Assembly (NCBI GenBank): GCA_947177425.1
Contig: CAMWUN010000008.1
Coordinates: forward strand, 20,219 to 84,218
DNA length: 64,000 bases
Source of the DNA: an uncultured bacterium
GTDB taxonomy: Bacteria; Bacillota; Clostridia; Lachnospirales; Lachnospiraceae
Reading direction: 5' to 3'
Shown: piece by piece, positions 8,440-16,795 of the stretch
Layout: each line of letters begins with the position of its first letter
How positions within the stretch are numbered: position 1 is the first letter of the stretch
Notes under the pieces: generated by a model
Told to the model about the DNA's origin: nothing
The model's input: the letters and a program-made list of their open reading frames with translations, nothing else
Databases searched by the model: none
Made by a program: the position numbers and the translations under genes

Positions 8440-8636
8440 AAAAGAATATGCAAATAAGCATTACGATAGATACGGAGTGCGATACTCCAAATGATGTAAA
8501 AGAACTTATTCTTGCATTGATGGAAGAATCGGGAGATAGAACATTTGCTATTGATTCTGTATTTATTGATGGGGAAGAAAATTTCAGATGTGGAGTAGGC
8601 TTCATGAATACTTTAGCCAAAAAGCAGGTTAATTAA
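8436..8636 (+). CDS. Unknown phage protein, 66 aa
   Basis: GTG 8436 overlaps the KTR gene stop. The product starts KKNMQISITIDTEC and ends FRCGVGFMNTLAKKQVN. A βαβ pattern is likely. Not recognised. It is the last gene before a 96-base gap. Confidence 0.5.
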   Translation: MKKNMQISITIDTECDTPNDVKELILALMEESGDRTFAIDSVFIDGEENFRCGVGFMNTLAKKQVN

Positions 8637-8699
8637 ATATCGTTTAGTGCCAGTAACAAAGTTTCAGTGCCAGTAGATACGTGAAATTATATTGCAATA

Positions 8700-8716
8700 T
8701 TAAACTTTGGCAGAGG
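8700..8716 (+). repeat. Degenerate copy of the gene-start leader
   Basis: TTAAACTTTGGCAGAGG lies 17 bases before the radical SAM start at 8733. It matches the leader at 9682 except within AGCGG/GGCAG. Here it is the probable ribosome binding region although spacing is long. Confidence 0.5.
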
Positions 8717-8732
8717 TAAAAGTGAATAAAAC

Positions 8733-9680
8733 ATGAGAATTGGATTGATAGATGCTGACAGTCATAATTTCCCCAATTTGCCGTTGATGAAGTTATCTGC
8801 ATGGCATAAACAGCAAGGGGATAGCGTGGAATGGTACGAGCCTTTATTACATGGCTTTCCAAATACTCCGCTTGATAAAGTATATATATCAAAAGTATTT
8901 AGATTCACTCCTGATTATCCATATTATGTTAATGCGTTGGAAGTTTCAAAGGGGGGCAGCGGATATTGCATCAGCCTTGAAAACGGAAAAGAGGTCTACC
9001 ATAAGGAAAATGATAACCAACTTCCCTATAAGGTTGAACACATATACCCAGATTACAGCCTATATCCCAAACTGGCAAAAGATACTGCTTATGGCTTTAT
9101 GAGCCGGGGGTGCCCGAGAGGGTGCGATTTCTGCCATGTTGAAGCAAAAGAGGGACGCATGGCTTATAAAGTTGCTGATTTGTCGGAATTTTGGAGAGGG
9201 CAGAAAAACATTGTTTTACTTGATCCGAACCTGATAGCTTGTAAGGAATGGAAAGACATTCTCCAACAGCTTATTGACTCTCATGCGTGGGTGGACTTTT
9301 CGCAAGGTATTGATATTCGCCTTATGACGGAAGAAAAAGCCGAGATGATAAAGCGTATCAGGACAAAAAACATTCATTTTGCGTGGGACAGGTACGGGGA
9401 TAAGGAAAAAATTATTCCAAGATTCAAGGAATTCAAGCAGATTACACAATGGGATAAACGGAAGCTGACAGTATATGTACTGACAAATTTCAACACTACA
9501 ATAGAGCAGGATTTAGAACGGATATATATTTTGCGGGATTTAGGATACTGGCCATATGTGATGATATATGGCAAAGAGCATACAAGACCGGGGGATACAG
9601 TCCGCAGAATGCAGAGGTGGGTTAATATGAGAGCAGTATTTGAAAGTGTGAAAAGATTTGAGGATTATAAAACAGGATAG
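8733..9680 (+). CDS. Radical SAM protein with B12-binding-like N-terminus
   Basis: 315 residues. The iron-sulphur motif CPRGCDFC (CxxxCxxC) is at about residues 129-136, after YGFMSRG. A Rossmann-like start (IGLIDADSHNFPNLPLMKLS) resembles B12-binding domains of radical SAM enzymes. DIRLMTEEKAEMIKRI and NIHFAWDRYG fit the TIM-barrel part. Radical SAM enzymes cleave S-adenosylmethionine to start radical chemistry; the substrate is not evident. It stands alone among unknown small phage genes. Its stop lies just before a leader repeat. Confidence 0.85.
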   Translation: MRIGLIDADSHNFPNLPLMKLSAWHKQQGDSVEWYEPLLHGFPNTPLDKVYISKVFRFTPDYPYYVNALEVSKGGSGYCISLENGKEVYHKENDNQLPYKVEHIYPDYSLYPKLAKDTAYGFMSRGCPRGCDFCHVEAKEGRMAYKVADLSEFWRGQKNIVLLDPNLIACKEWKDILQQLIDSHAWVDFSQGIDIRLMTEEKAEMIKRIRTKNIHFAWDRYGDKEKIIPRFKEFKQITQWDKRKLTVYVLTNFNTTIEQDLERIYILRDLGYWPYVMIYGKEHTRPGDTVRRMQRWVNMRAVFESVKRFEDYKTG

Positions 9681-9681
9681 T

Positions 9682-9709
9682 TTAAACTTTAGCGGAGGTG
9701 GTGGAATGA
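9682..9709 (+). repeat. Repeated gene-start leader, copy 2
   Basis: TTAAACTTTAGCGGAGG plus TGGTGGAATGA, 27 of 28 bases identical to 7406-7433. It holds the binding site and ATG of the gene at 9706. Confidence 0.85.
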
Positions 9710-9945
9710 CAGAATGGAGAGCAGCAGATTTAATTAGACGGATAAAAGTAGAGGAAACGGCAGAGAGGTACGTGGATAGGCACAAGGCGTTTGACCTGGC
9801 AATTAAAGCCCTTGAAGAAATTCAGCAGTACAGAGAAATTGGCACAGTCGAGGAACTAAAAAAACTAAAAGAAAGTAATTTAAGTGGTCTTGAACTTGCA
9901 ATGATAGCAGCAACACAAACATTTACAAGATTTGAAGGAGTTTAA
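9706..9945 (+). CDS. Unknown phage protein, 79 aa
   Basis: ATG 9706 follows GGAGGTGGTGGA. A helical product (WRAADLIRRIKVEETAERYV, then FDLAIKALEEIQQYREIGTV). The AIKALEEIQQYREIGTVEEL stretch is a commonly shared module in small Lachnospiraceae phage proteins. Function unknown. Confidence 0.55.
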   Translation: MTEWRAADLIRRIKVEETAERYVDRHKAFDLAIKALEEIQQYREIGTVEELKKLKESNLSGLELAMIAATQTFTRFEGV

Positions 9946-10022
9946 AATGGTACAACGGTTCCCTCTGAATCTCTTATAATATCATTAAGGGATTTAGGGG
10001 GATTGTGGAGGGAAAGGGAAAT

Positions 10023-10475
10023 ATGAATAGACTAACAAAGTATTCAAACGACCTTATACGAAACAAGGCGGTTAATATTCTCCGCAAACTGGATAGTGAA
10101 AATGAATTAGATGGTGATAAATTGGCGCTTATCAGTTCATTTTGCTTGATAGAACGTGTGGAGAATAAGCAATTAAAAAAATACGAGGACTTAGAGGAAC
10201 AAGGGAGACTTTTAAAACTGCCTTGTGCGGTGGGGGATACGGTTTGGTATATTTCCGAAAGAATAGAAAAACAAGGAAGAAAGAAGGTTGAGGTTTCGTT
10301 TGTTGATGAAGGAATTGTTGATAGTATCACATTAGGATGCATGATGGTTCCTCAAATCAATGTATGCAACGACGAAAACGTATGGATGACATTTGATGGT
10401 GTTGAAGATTTCGGCAAAACCGTTTTCCTCACCAAAGAAGCAGCCGAAGCCGCATTGAAAGAAATGGAAGACTGA
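10023..10475 (+). CDS. Unknown modular phage protein, 150 aa
   Basis: ATG 10023 follows GAGGGAAAGGGA; the GTG at 10005 lies within this binding site region. The N-terminus (MNRLTKYSNDLIRNKAVNIL) and the central KYEDLEEQGRLLKLPCAVGD TVWYI module are seen in many clostridial phage proteins. The C-terminus FLTKEAAEAALKEME is helical. The function is unknown. Confidence 0.55.
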   Translation: MNRLTKYSNDLIRNKAVNILRKLDSENELDGDKLALISSFCLIERVENKQLKKYEDLEEQGRLLKLPCAVGDTVWYISERIEKQGRKKVEVSFVDEGIVDSITLGCMMVPQINVCNDENVWMTFDGVEDFGKTVFLTKEAAEAALKEMED

Positions 10476-10492
10476 TGGAGGGAATAGCGACT

Positions 10493-10627
10493 ATGAGCGC
10501 AAGAGAAATCGCGAAAATGATAGTAGAAGCACTGGAAAGCGAAAGAGAATTTTATTTGGATTGGTTGCAAAATGAAGATTACGGTCAAATAGAAGATGAA
10601 TTGACGGATTATCTTACGGCGGAATGA
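10493..10627 (+). CDS. Small acidic phage protein, 44 aa
   Basis: ATG 10493 follows GGAGGGAATAGCGACT. The product starts MSARE IAKMIVEALESERE and ends DELTDYLTAE. It is helical and acidic. Not recognised; short but well placed. Confidence 0.45.
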   Translation: MSAREIAKMIVEALESEREFYLDWLQNEDYGQIEDELTDYLTAE

Positions 10628-10653
10628 GCGAATGACGGGGAAAGGATAGGGAT

Positions 10654-10782
10654 ATGGACGAAGAAAAATACACAGTCGAGCAGATTATTGATGCTATTGT
10701 ACAGGCAGATGAAGAAATCATTGTTGCCATATCACATAAGGATAGAGAAATGCTTAAAGATGTACTGAAAGATTTCCTGTAA
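10654..10782 (+). CDS. Small acidic phage protein, 42 aa
   Basis: ATG 10654 follows GGGGAAAGGATAGGGAT. It starts MDEEKYTVEQIIDAIVQADE and ends LKDVLKDFL. Helical, acidic, unknown. Confidence 0.45.
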   Translation: MDEEKYTVEQIIDAIVQADEEIIVAISHKDREMLKDVLKDFL

Positions 10783-10830
10783 GCAGTTTAATGAAAGTAT
10801 AAGTCGAATAAAGATTTAGGAGAACTAACT

Positions 10831-11010
10831 ATGAATGAAGATATGAAAAAGGGAGCGGTAATAGCACTGCAAGGGGTCAAGGAAGAAATGGCCACTATTG
10901 TAGCGGAACTCAATAGAAAGGGATTTGAGGAACCAAAAGGTTTTTCAGTTCTTGGCCAATTTGTTGAAGACAGGATGAATGAATTAAACTTTAGCGGAGG
11001 TTTGGATTGA
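10831..11010 (+). CDS. Small phage protein, 59 aa
   Basis: ATG 10831 follows TTAGGAGAACTAACT. The product has LQGVKEEMATIVAELNRKG and ends in ELNFSGGLD, the last residues being encoded by the repeated leader at 10984-11000. Its stop TGA overlaps the TTG start of the next gene. Function unknown. Confidence 0.5.
   Translation: MNEDMKKGAVIALQGVKEEMATIVAELNRKGFEEPKGFSVLGQFVEDRMNELNFSGGLD
10984..11000 (+). repeat. Repeated gene-start leader, partial copy
   Basis: TTAAACTTTAGCGGAGG is identical to the first 17 bases of the block at 9682. It is coding for the upstream gene and serves as binding site for the TTG start at 11007. Confidence 0.8.
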
Positions 11011-11309
11011 AGAGATTAACAGTAAAAATAGATGACGAAACTTATATTCCACGGGCACTGTGCGGTATTGGAAGAGACGGAGAAGTAGATGATTATGACG
11101 GATGTGCGGATTATTGCGAATGTAGCTGTGAGGGAGAATGTTGCGAATGCGGAATTCAACATTGCTTTAATCGCTTAGCTGCATACGAAAATATGCATGA
11201 AAAAATCATAAAGCGAATTAAAGAGATAAAGGCAACAAGTTATTTTCCACATAACTTTACTGGCCAGATGGTTGAGGATCTTGAATGGGCGCTTAGTCAG
11301 ATAAACTGA
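11007..11309 (+). CDS. Cys-rich phage protein, 100 aa
   Basis: The start is TTG 11007, 6 bases after GCGGAGG. It has a dense cysteine cluster at about residues 27-52 (CADYCECSCEGECCECG, then CFNRLAAYE), which suggests a metal-binding knuckle. The C-terminal half is helical. The RLAAYENMHEKI segment resembles the LxxYEdlg motif of small phage proteins. Function unknown. Confidence 0.55.
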   Translation: MKRLTVKIDDETYIPRALCGIGRDGEVDDYDGCADYCECSCEGECCECGIQHCFNRLAAYENMHEKIIKRIKEIKATSYFPHNFTGQMVEDLEWALSQIN

Positions 11310-11398
11310 CCTTTAGCGTAGCAAAACAAGGAAAAGCGTACCGAATTTGCCATAAATGAATCAGTATGGCAGCAGGCGCAGAAGAGGAAGGAAAGAGT

Positions 11399-11791
11399 AT
11401 GACAAAGAAGGAACTGGCAGAAAAGCTTAATGGAACGGAATATGCCGGATACAGAATATTCAGCAGGGAGATTGTGCAGCAGGCAAAAGAAAGCGGTCTT
11501 GTTATCGTCTATGGCGCATCAGATGACTTGATGGAATTTGAAGGAGCGTTTGAGGACGAAGGAGGTTGTTTTTGTGGCGGCACAGTTTATTTTGACAGAA
11601 ATGGCGTATCAATGGATGATACCGAAAGAGATTACTCAATTACAGCAAGGTGGTGTAATGGGGAAGATGAAGAGGGAAATCCTGCAACATGGAGTTATGA
11701 GACAGATATTCCTCATGAGACATTTAAAATATGGGAAGACGGGGATCTTTTCTGTATCGGACTGGTATTTGCAATTGAGGATATTCAATAA
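11399..11791 (+). CDS. Unknown acidic phage protein, 130 aa
   Basis: ATG 11399 follows GAGGAAGGAAAGAGT. The product has KKELAEKLNGTEYAGY near the N-terminus, then GLVIVYGASDDLMEFEGAF, then TARWCNGEDEEGNPATWSYE. It looks like a small α/β protein of phages and mobile elements. I cannot name the family. Confidence 0.55.
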   Translation: MTKKELAEKLNGTEYAGYRIFSREIVQQAKESGLVIVYGASDDLMEFEGAFEDEGGCFCGGTVYFDRNGVSMDDTERDYSITARWCNGEDEEGNPATWSYETDIPHETFKIWEDGDLFCIGLVFAIEDIQ

Positions 11792-11860
11792 AGCTTCTGA
11801 ATATATAAAGGAAAATTTTTGTAGATTTTCAGAAGGAAACAATTTACAGGAGATAGGGAA

Positions 11861-12112
11861 ATGGTAGAAAAATGGCTGAAATGGGAAAACGGAAAAGAGT
11901 GGGGAGAAATACAGTGCCCCATGCTGGATGATGAGTATGTAATGACATACTATCCCGAAGGAGTCCCCTGTTATTACTCATACACAGCACCATTCATATG
12001 TGACGGCGATGTATGTTATTACAGATATGACCATGATGAAGGCTGGTGGGATGAAGATACGTTGTTCTGTATGGGAGAATACGCAGAGGGCGTGATAATT
12101 AAATTTGGATGA
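11861..12112 (+). CDS. Unknown Tyr/Trp-rich phage protein, 83 aa
   Basis: ATG 11861 follows AGGAGATAGGGAA. The product is aromatic and acidic (YYPEGVPCYYSYTAPFIC, then DHDEGWWDEDTLFCMG). It may be β-rich. Not recognised. Confidence 0.5.
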   Translation: MVEKWLKWENGKEWGEIQCPMLDDEYVMTYYPEGVPCYYSYTAPFICDGDVCYYRYDHDEGWWDEDTLFCMGEYAEGVIIKFG

Positions 12113-12133
12113 GTTGGAGGAAGGAGATACATA

Positions 12134-12511
12134 ATGAGCCAGGTAGTAGAAATAACCATAGATTTAACAAATCCGAACTGCAAGCCCCGTATAGAAGCTT
12201 TTGAGATAACCAAAATAGGGGAAAAGTATATTCACTGTGAAGGCAGGCGATTCTATATCCCCAACATGAACGAAGTAAAGTACAGGGGCTTTTTAAGGTA
12301 TACCTACCGCTACCAGACAGAGGAAACGGATTACAGGAAGATAATGGAGTCCAGGGAAACAAAGGAGGCATTGAAGGGAATCATGGAATACCTTACAGGT
12401 GATTTGAAATGTTACCAGCGCAGGTTAGAGGGGCATATGGAGTACTGCCGCCGGAATTTATGGTGCCAGGAGGCAGCAGGCGTAAAATCAGATACGGAGG
12501 AAACAGCATGA
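12134..12511 (+). CDS. Unknown phage protein, 125 aa
   Basis: ATG 12134 follows GGAGGAAGGAGATACATA. It has β strands at the start (VVEITIDLTNP, then FEITKIGEKYIHCEGRRF) and a helical C-terminal half. It overlaps the ASCH gene start by four bases (ATGA), so they are co-translated. Function unknown. Confidence 0.55.
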   Translation: MSQVVEITIDLTNPNCKPRIEAFEITKIGEKYIHCEGRRFYIPNMNEVKYRGFLRYTYRYQTEETDYRKIMESRETKEALKGIMEYLTGDLKCYQRRLEGHMEYCRRNLWCQEAAGVKSDTEETA

Positions 12512-12942
12512 AAGCACTGACCATATGGCAGCCGTGGTCCGGAACCGTGGCAGCAGGAATAAAACACAATGAGACGCGAAGCTGGTACACGAACTACAGA
12601 GGGCCGCTTGCCATCCACGCGGCAAAGCAGGCAATTCAGACAGGATGGTGCAGGTATACAAGTGATGAAGCGGCGGAAGTGATTTGCAGGCGTATGGGAC
12701 TGCCGGAGATATTCAACGGGCCGGAGATATTTCCATCGGGAGTGATTCTGGCCACAGCGAATCTGACTGACTGTATAAAAATCACCCCGAAATATATATC
12801 CACCCTTCCCCAAGATGAAATTGCGCTGGGAGATTACACAATAGGAAGGTATGCATGGGTATTGGAAGATATAAAGAAACTGTCCCGGCCTGTTCCGGCA
12901 AAAGGCAGGCAGGGGCTTTGGAACTGGGAGGGAGAGTATTAG
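12508..12942 (+). CDS. ASCH domain protein
   Basis: 144 residues starting MKALTIWQPWSGTVAAGIKH. This WQPWs..i..G.K..E.R.W motif is typical of ASCH (PUA-like) domains, followed by YRGPLAIHAA and IGRYAWVLEDI. ASCH proteins bind nucleic acids or modified bases and some are nucleosidases; the phage role is not known. Start ATG 12508 overlaps the upstream stop. Confidence 0.8.
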   Translation: MKALTIWQPWSGTVAAGIKHNETRSWYTNYRGPLAIHAAKQAIQTGWCRYTSDEAAEVICRRMGLPEIFNGPEIFPSGVILATANLTDCIKITPKYISTLPQDEIALGDYTIGRYAWVLEDIKKLSRPVPAKGRQGLWNWEGEY

Positions 12943-12976
12943 ATTGACTTTTACAGAAAGTGCAGGAGGGGGAAAA

Positions 12977-13405
12977 GTGAATCAGGAAAAGAAGGCTATA
13001 TCTGAAATCGAACTGAAAAAAGAATATCTTAAGGGCTATGAAAAAGCAGTCCGCCAGATGAAACGCAGTGAACTTAAAATAAAGGAAATACGCCTGAACA
13101 GGATATGCCCTTCTGTAATCAATGATGGAATGCCCCACGCTTCATCCCAGAATGATTTATCCAGTTATGCCGCACTGCTTGAGCAGGAAGAAAAGAGGTA
13201 TATGAAATACAGGTACCAGCGGATAAAAAAGTGCAAAGAGATAACTGACCGGATAGAACGGCTTTCTGATGAAGATGAAAAAGATGTTTTGATGTATCGG
13301 TACATAAAACTGATGAAGTGGGAGGATATTTGTGTGGAAATAGGACATAGCTGGCAGCATACTCACAGAATTCATGCAAAGGCATTAAAAAATTTTAAGA
13401 TGTGA
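12977..13405 (+). CDS. DUF1492/ArpU-type late transcription regulator
   Basis: GTG 12977 has AGGAGGGGG 5 bases upstream; the frame could start at TTG 12944 but with no site. 142 residues: basic helical N-terminus, then EITDRIERLSDEDEKDVLMYRYIKL MKWEDICVEIG and a HSWQHTHRIHAKAL helix. This is a sigma region 4-like domain as in DUF1492/ArpU/RinA regulators, which turn on phage late genes. Its position right before the terminase fits, and it is followed by a terminator. Confidence 0.75.
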   Translation: MNQEKKAISEIELKKEYLKGYEKAVRQMKRSELKIKEIRLNRICPSVINDGMPHASSQNDLSSYAALLEQEEKRYMKYRYQRIKKCKEITDRIERLSDEDEKDVLMYRYIKLMKWEDICVEIGHSWQHTHRIHAKALKNFKM

Positions 13406-13471
13406 TAGAATGTGACTGTATAGCTATGGTATGGTGTAGATGCAGAAAAATCCCCCAATACATTTTTATAA

Positions 13472-13504
13472 ATATCCAGTCATTTTTGTGGCTGGGTATT
13501 TTTG
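13472..13504 (+). terminator. Rho-independent terminator of the early operon
   Basis: An 11-base stem ATATCCAGTCA / TGGCTGGGTAT (two G-U pairs) with a short T-rich loop is followed by TTTTTG. It separates the early genes from the AT-rich cargo gene. Confidence 0.75.
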
Positions 13505-13578
13505 TATTACCTATAGGTATGTAGTAAATTGTTATATTTTGGTTTACAATAAAGAAAAACGAATTTGGGGGAACTATT

Positions 13579-14511
13579 GTGGAAAATTTTAATTTACTTC
13601 CTAAAGAGGCATTTGAATCAATGGCGAGTATTGTAAATAATCTATTAGAAAAGATATCTTTAGCAACTGGCTACATAATTACACCAAAAGGTAAAAAGAA
13701 AGATATGGAGGAGGCTGTATCATTTTTCATTAGCGAGATAAAGAATAACGATTCAATGTCAGATTTAGCAAAAGCAGCATGTATAAGTAATGCACGAAGA
13801 ATGATTAGAGAATATTTTAATCAATATGATATATTGTGTATTGCAATGGATAATTTGGATGAAACTGCTAATCCTGATTCAATAAATGATGATTGGTTGA
13901 TTGATTTTTTGGAAAAAGCTGGTTGTGTAAATGATAAGGATATAAAGCTTATTTTTGGGAAAATATTAGCTGATGCATGTAATAATGGGGCTACAAAGAA
14001 CTCGAAATCATTGATGCATAAGCTATATTTAATGGATGGAGAAATTGCAAAAGCATTACAAAGATTAAAACGATATGTAGTACAGTTAGAAGCAATTGAT
14101 TTTGATGGAAATAAAGTAGATGAGGATTATAATATATTATTTTTTAATAATTATAGTGGATGGGATGAAAAATATTCTCAGGAGGACTTAGAATTAATTG
14201 AGCTTGAGGCGTTAGGTATTATAAAAAATAAAACTTATTCAATAGGATTTATAAGTGAAGATAATAGTGATGGACCAAAGAGCATTAAAGAGATCAAGGT
14301 CTTTTATAAAGATAGTTATATATCAATAACGGGGGATAAGAAAGGTAATTTCGATAATTTAAGTTCTACTATACTTTTAGAAGCTGGAACAGTTTGTTTA
14401 ACGAGAGATGGTAGATTTTTAATGAGAATTATTGAGGATACCGAATATTCAGAAGAATATTTGGATGATGTTAAATGTGTATTTAAAGCAATGGGATATA
14501 AAATTCAGTAA
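13579..14511 (+). CDS. DUF2806-like cargo gene
   Basis: 310 residues. The N-terminal part has an SxFxSE-type helical region; then DDWLIDFLEKAGCVNDKDIK and LIFGKILADACNNGATKNSK, followed by SLMHKLYLMDGEIAKAL. The W...F...v....k.iFGkILA pattern is that of DUF2806-like proteins. A C-terminal β region follows (YSIGFISEDNSDGPKS, then VCLTRDGRFLMRII). It is much more AT-rich than its neighbours and has its own spacing between two transcription units, so it looks like a moron gene. A role in phage exclusion or host control is inference. Start choice: GTG 13579 after GGGGGAAC. Confidence 0.6.
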   Translation: MENFNLLPKEAFESMASIVNNLLEKISLATGYIITPKGKKKDMEEAVSFFISEIKNNDSMSDLAKAACISNARRMIREYFNQYDILCIAMDNLDETANPDSINDDWLIDFLEKAGCVNDKDIKLIFGKILADACNNGATKNSKSLMHKLYLMDGEIAKALQRLKRYVVQLEAIDFDGNKVDEDYNILFFNNYSGWDEKYSQEDLELIELEALGIIKNKTYSIGFISEDNSDGPKSIKEIKVFYKDSYISITGDKKGNFDNLSSTILLEAGTVCLTRDGRFLMRIIEDTEYSEEYLDDVKCVFKAMGYKIQ

Positions 14512-14566
14512 ATATAAGTGAGGATGTGATATTTTTCCCAAAACAAACGAATGAGAGGTGGTGAGT

Positions 14567-15376
14567 GTGCCGCGAAAGCCGGATGAAAAAATAGAGCAGG
14601 CAAGGGACTTATACCTTAATGGTTCAAAATTAATTGAGATAGCCAATGATTTAGGAATTCCGGAAGGGACTGTGCGAAGCTGGAAAAACAGATATAAATG
14701 GGATGGGGATTCTAATGCAACGTTGCAAAAAAATAAATGCAACGTTGCGATAGAAAAAAAGAAGAAAAGTAAAGCTGTTGAAGAGGTAACGGATGAAGTT
14801 TTGGAAAATTCCGGTTTGACCGCAAAACAACAGCTTTTTTGCATATATTATGTCAATTCATATAACGCAACAACATCATATCAAAAAGCGTATGAATGCA
14901 AACGCGAAACAGCAATGGTGAACGGCTCAAAGATGCTAAGAAATACTAAGGTCAGAGAAGAGATTGAAAAGCTTAAAAAAGAAAAGTGTGAATATGTCTT
15001 ATTTGATAAAGAAGACATATTCCAGTGGCATCTGAACATAGCGACTGCAAGCATAACAGATTTTGTATCCTTTGGCAGGGAAAAGGTCCAGCTCACCAAT
15101 ATGTTTGGCCCTGTTGTGGACAAGGAAACAAAAGAGCCTGTTATGAAGGAAGTAAATTATGTGAAATTTAAAGAGTCGGACGATGTAGACGGCAGACTGA
15201 TTAAAAAAGTGAAGATGGGAAAAGACGGGGCAAGCATTGAATTATACGATGCATATAAATCAATGGAATGGCTTAGCAGGAATATGGATTCGGGAACAGA
15301 AAGGCAGCAGAGCATAGCGAGCCAGATTATTGAAGCATACGGGAAAAGGAAGGATGGCGAGCCGGATGACGGGTGA
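14567..15376 (+). CDS. Terminase small subunit
   Basis: The likely start is GTG 14567 (PRKPDEKIEQARDLYLNGSK), 9 bases after GAGAGG. Other GTG codons at 14558 and 14561 fall inside that site. An HTH near residues 15-45 (LIEIANDLGIPEGTVRSWK) fits the DNA-binding part of PBSX-type small terminases. LTAKQQLFCIYYVNSYNATTS at about residue 85 is the terminase_2 motif. It recognises the packaging site and works with the large subunit, whose start it overlaps by 23 bases. Confidence 0.85.
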   Translation: MPRKPDEKIEQARDLYLNGSKLIEIANDLGIPEGTVRSWKNRYKWDGDSNATLQKNKCNVAIEKKKKSKAVEEVTDEVLENSGLTAKQQLFCIYYVNSYNATTSYQKAYECKRETAMVNGSKMLRNTKVREEIEKLKKEKCEYVLFDKEDIFQWHLNIATASITDFVSFGREKVQLTNMFGPVVDKETKEPVMKEVNYVKFKESDDVDGRLIKKVKMGKDGASIELYDAYKSMEWLSRNMDSGTERQQSIASQIIEAYGKRKDGEPDDG

Positions 15377-16793
15377 AGAAATATTATTTTATGCAAAGAA
15401 GCCTGTCTATTTCGTTGAAGATATCTTGAGGGCGAAGCCGGACGATAACCAGAAAGCGATTTTAAGGAGTGTGGCAGAAGAGCCAATGACAAGTGTACGG
15501 TCAGGGCACGGCATAGGAAAAAGTGCAGTGGAAAGCTGGACGCTGCTATGGTTTTTGCTTACAAGACCTTTTCCGAAAATACCATGCACAGCACCGACAC
15601 AACATCAACTTTTTGATATTCTCTGGGCGGAGACGCATAAATGGATGAGGAATAATCCGCAGATTGAAAAAGAGATTACATGGACAAAGGAAAAGATATA
15701 CATGAACGGGTACCCGGAGGAATGGTTTGCAGTGGCACGGACGGCAACTATTCCTGATGCGTTGCAGGGATTTCATGCAGAACACCTTTTATATATAATA
15801 GACGAAGCATCCGGCGTCAAGGATGTTGTATTTGAGCCTGTACTTGGTGCAATGACTACAGAAAATACCAAGCTGCTGATGTGTGGGAATCCGACTAAAA
15901 TAACAGGATTCTTTTACGACAGCCATCATAAAAACAGGGAACAGTACAGGGCACTTCATGTAGACGGAAGGAACAGCATCAGGGTAGACCATGCTTTTGT
16001 TCATAAAATCGTGGACATGTATGGAGAAGATTCAGACGTATTCAGGGTAAGGGTGGCCGGGGAATTTCCCAAAGCCATGCCGGACAGTTTTATATGGCTG
16101 CACTGGTGCGAAAAAGCGGCAAAGACTGAAATTGATATAGATGCAATAGATAGAGTAGGGATAGGTGTTGACGTGGCCAGATACGGGGACGATAGTTCCG
16201 TGCTGTACCCGACTATCAATCAGTGTAAGTCAGAGCAGTATGAGGAATATTTCCATAATGACACAATGGAGATTGCCGGCAGATGCGTGATGATGATAAA
16301 GAAATACGCAAGGAAATATCTCCGCGCGAGGATAGAAATAAAGATAGACTGTGACGGGCTGGGAGTAGGCGTCTATGATAAATTAAAACAGGATCATGAC
16401 CGGATTGTAGATGAGATAATGCAGGAAAGAAAGGACAACGCCGGGCCGGATGAAGATATCCCGCAATTTGCCCTGGAAATAATGGAATGTCATTTTGGAG
16501 GAGCCGGAGGAAAAATTGACAGTGATGACCCCGTTGAGATGGAGAACAGCACCGGACTTATGTGGGGAACTGTGCGGGAGAAATTAAGAAAGGGAGAACT
16601 GTCCATCTGCAACAGCGATAAGCTGATAAGCCAGCTAAGTACAAGGAAATACATGGTTACCGGCGATGGTAAAATTGTATTGGAAAAAAAGGAATCAATG
16701 AAAAAGAGAGGGTTGAAATCCCCGGATATTGCCGATGCCCTCGCCTTGTCATTGTACAGGCCAAAGAGAGACAGCTATGAATTGGAGTTTTGA
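15354..16793 (+). CDS. Terminase large subunit
   Basis: ATG 15354 follows GGGAAAAGGAAGG. 479 residues: Walker A SGHGIGKS near residue 50, an adenine/coupling CTAPTQHQ, Walker B LLYIIDEAS near 146, and C-terminal nuclease motifs GVDVARYGDD near 271, KIDCDGLGVGVYD near 332 and SPDIADALALSL near 464. It translocates and cuts DNA at the portal. Length and motifs are complete. The stop lies next to the portal start. Confidence 0.95.
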   Translation: MASRMTGEEILFYAKKPVYFVEDILRAKPDDNQKAILRSVAEEPMTSVRSGHGIGKSAVESWTLLWFLLTRPFPKIPCTAPTQHQLFDILWAETHKWMRNNPQIEKEITWTKEKIYMNGYPEEWFAVARTATIPDALQGFHAEHLLYIIDEASGVKDVVFEPVLGAMTTENTKLLMCGNPTKITGFFYDSHHKNREQYRALHVDGRNSIRVDHAFVHKIVDMYGEDSDVFRVRVAGEFPKAMPDSFIWLHWCEKAAKTEIDIDAIDRVGIGVDVARYGDDSSVLYPTINQCKSEQYEEYFHNDTMEIAGRCVMMIKKYARKYLRARIEIKIDCDGLGVGVYDKLKQDHDRIVDEIMQERKDNAGPDEDIPQFALEIMECHFGGAGGKIDSDDPVEMENSTGLMWGTVREKLRKGELSICNSDKLISQLSTRKYMVTGDGKIVLEKKESMKKRGLKSPDIADALALSLYRPKRDSYELEF

Positions 16794-16795
16794 GT

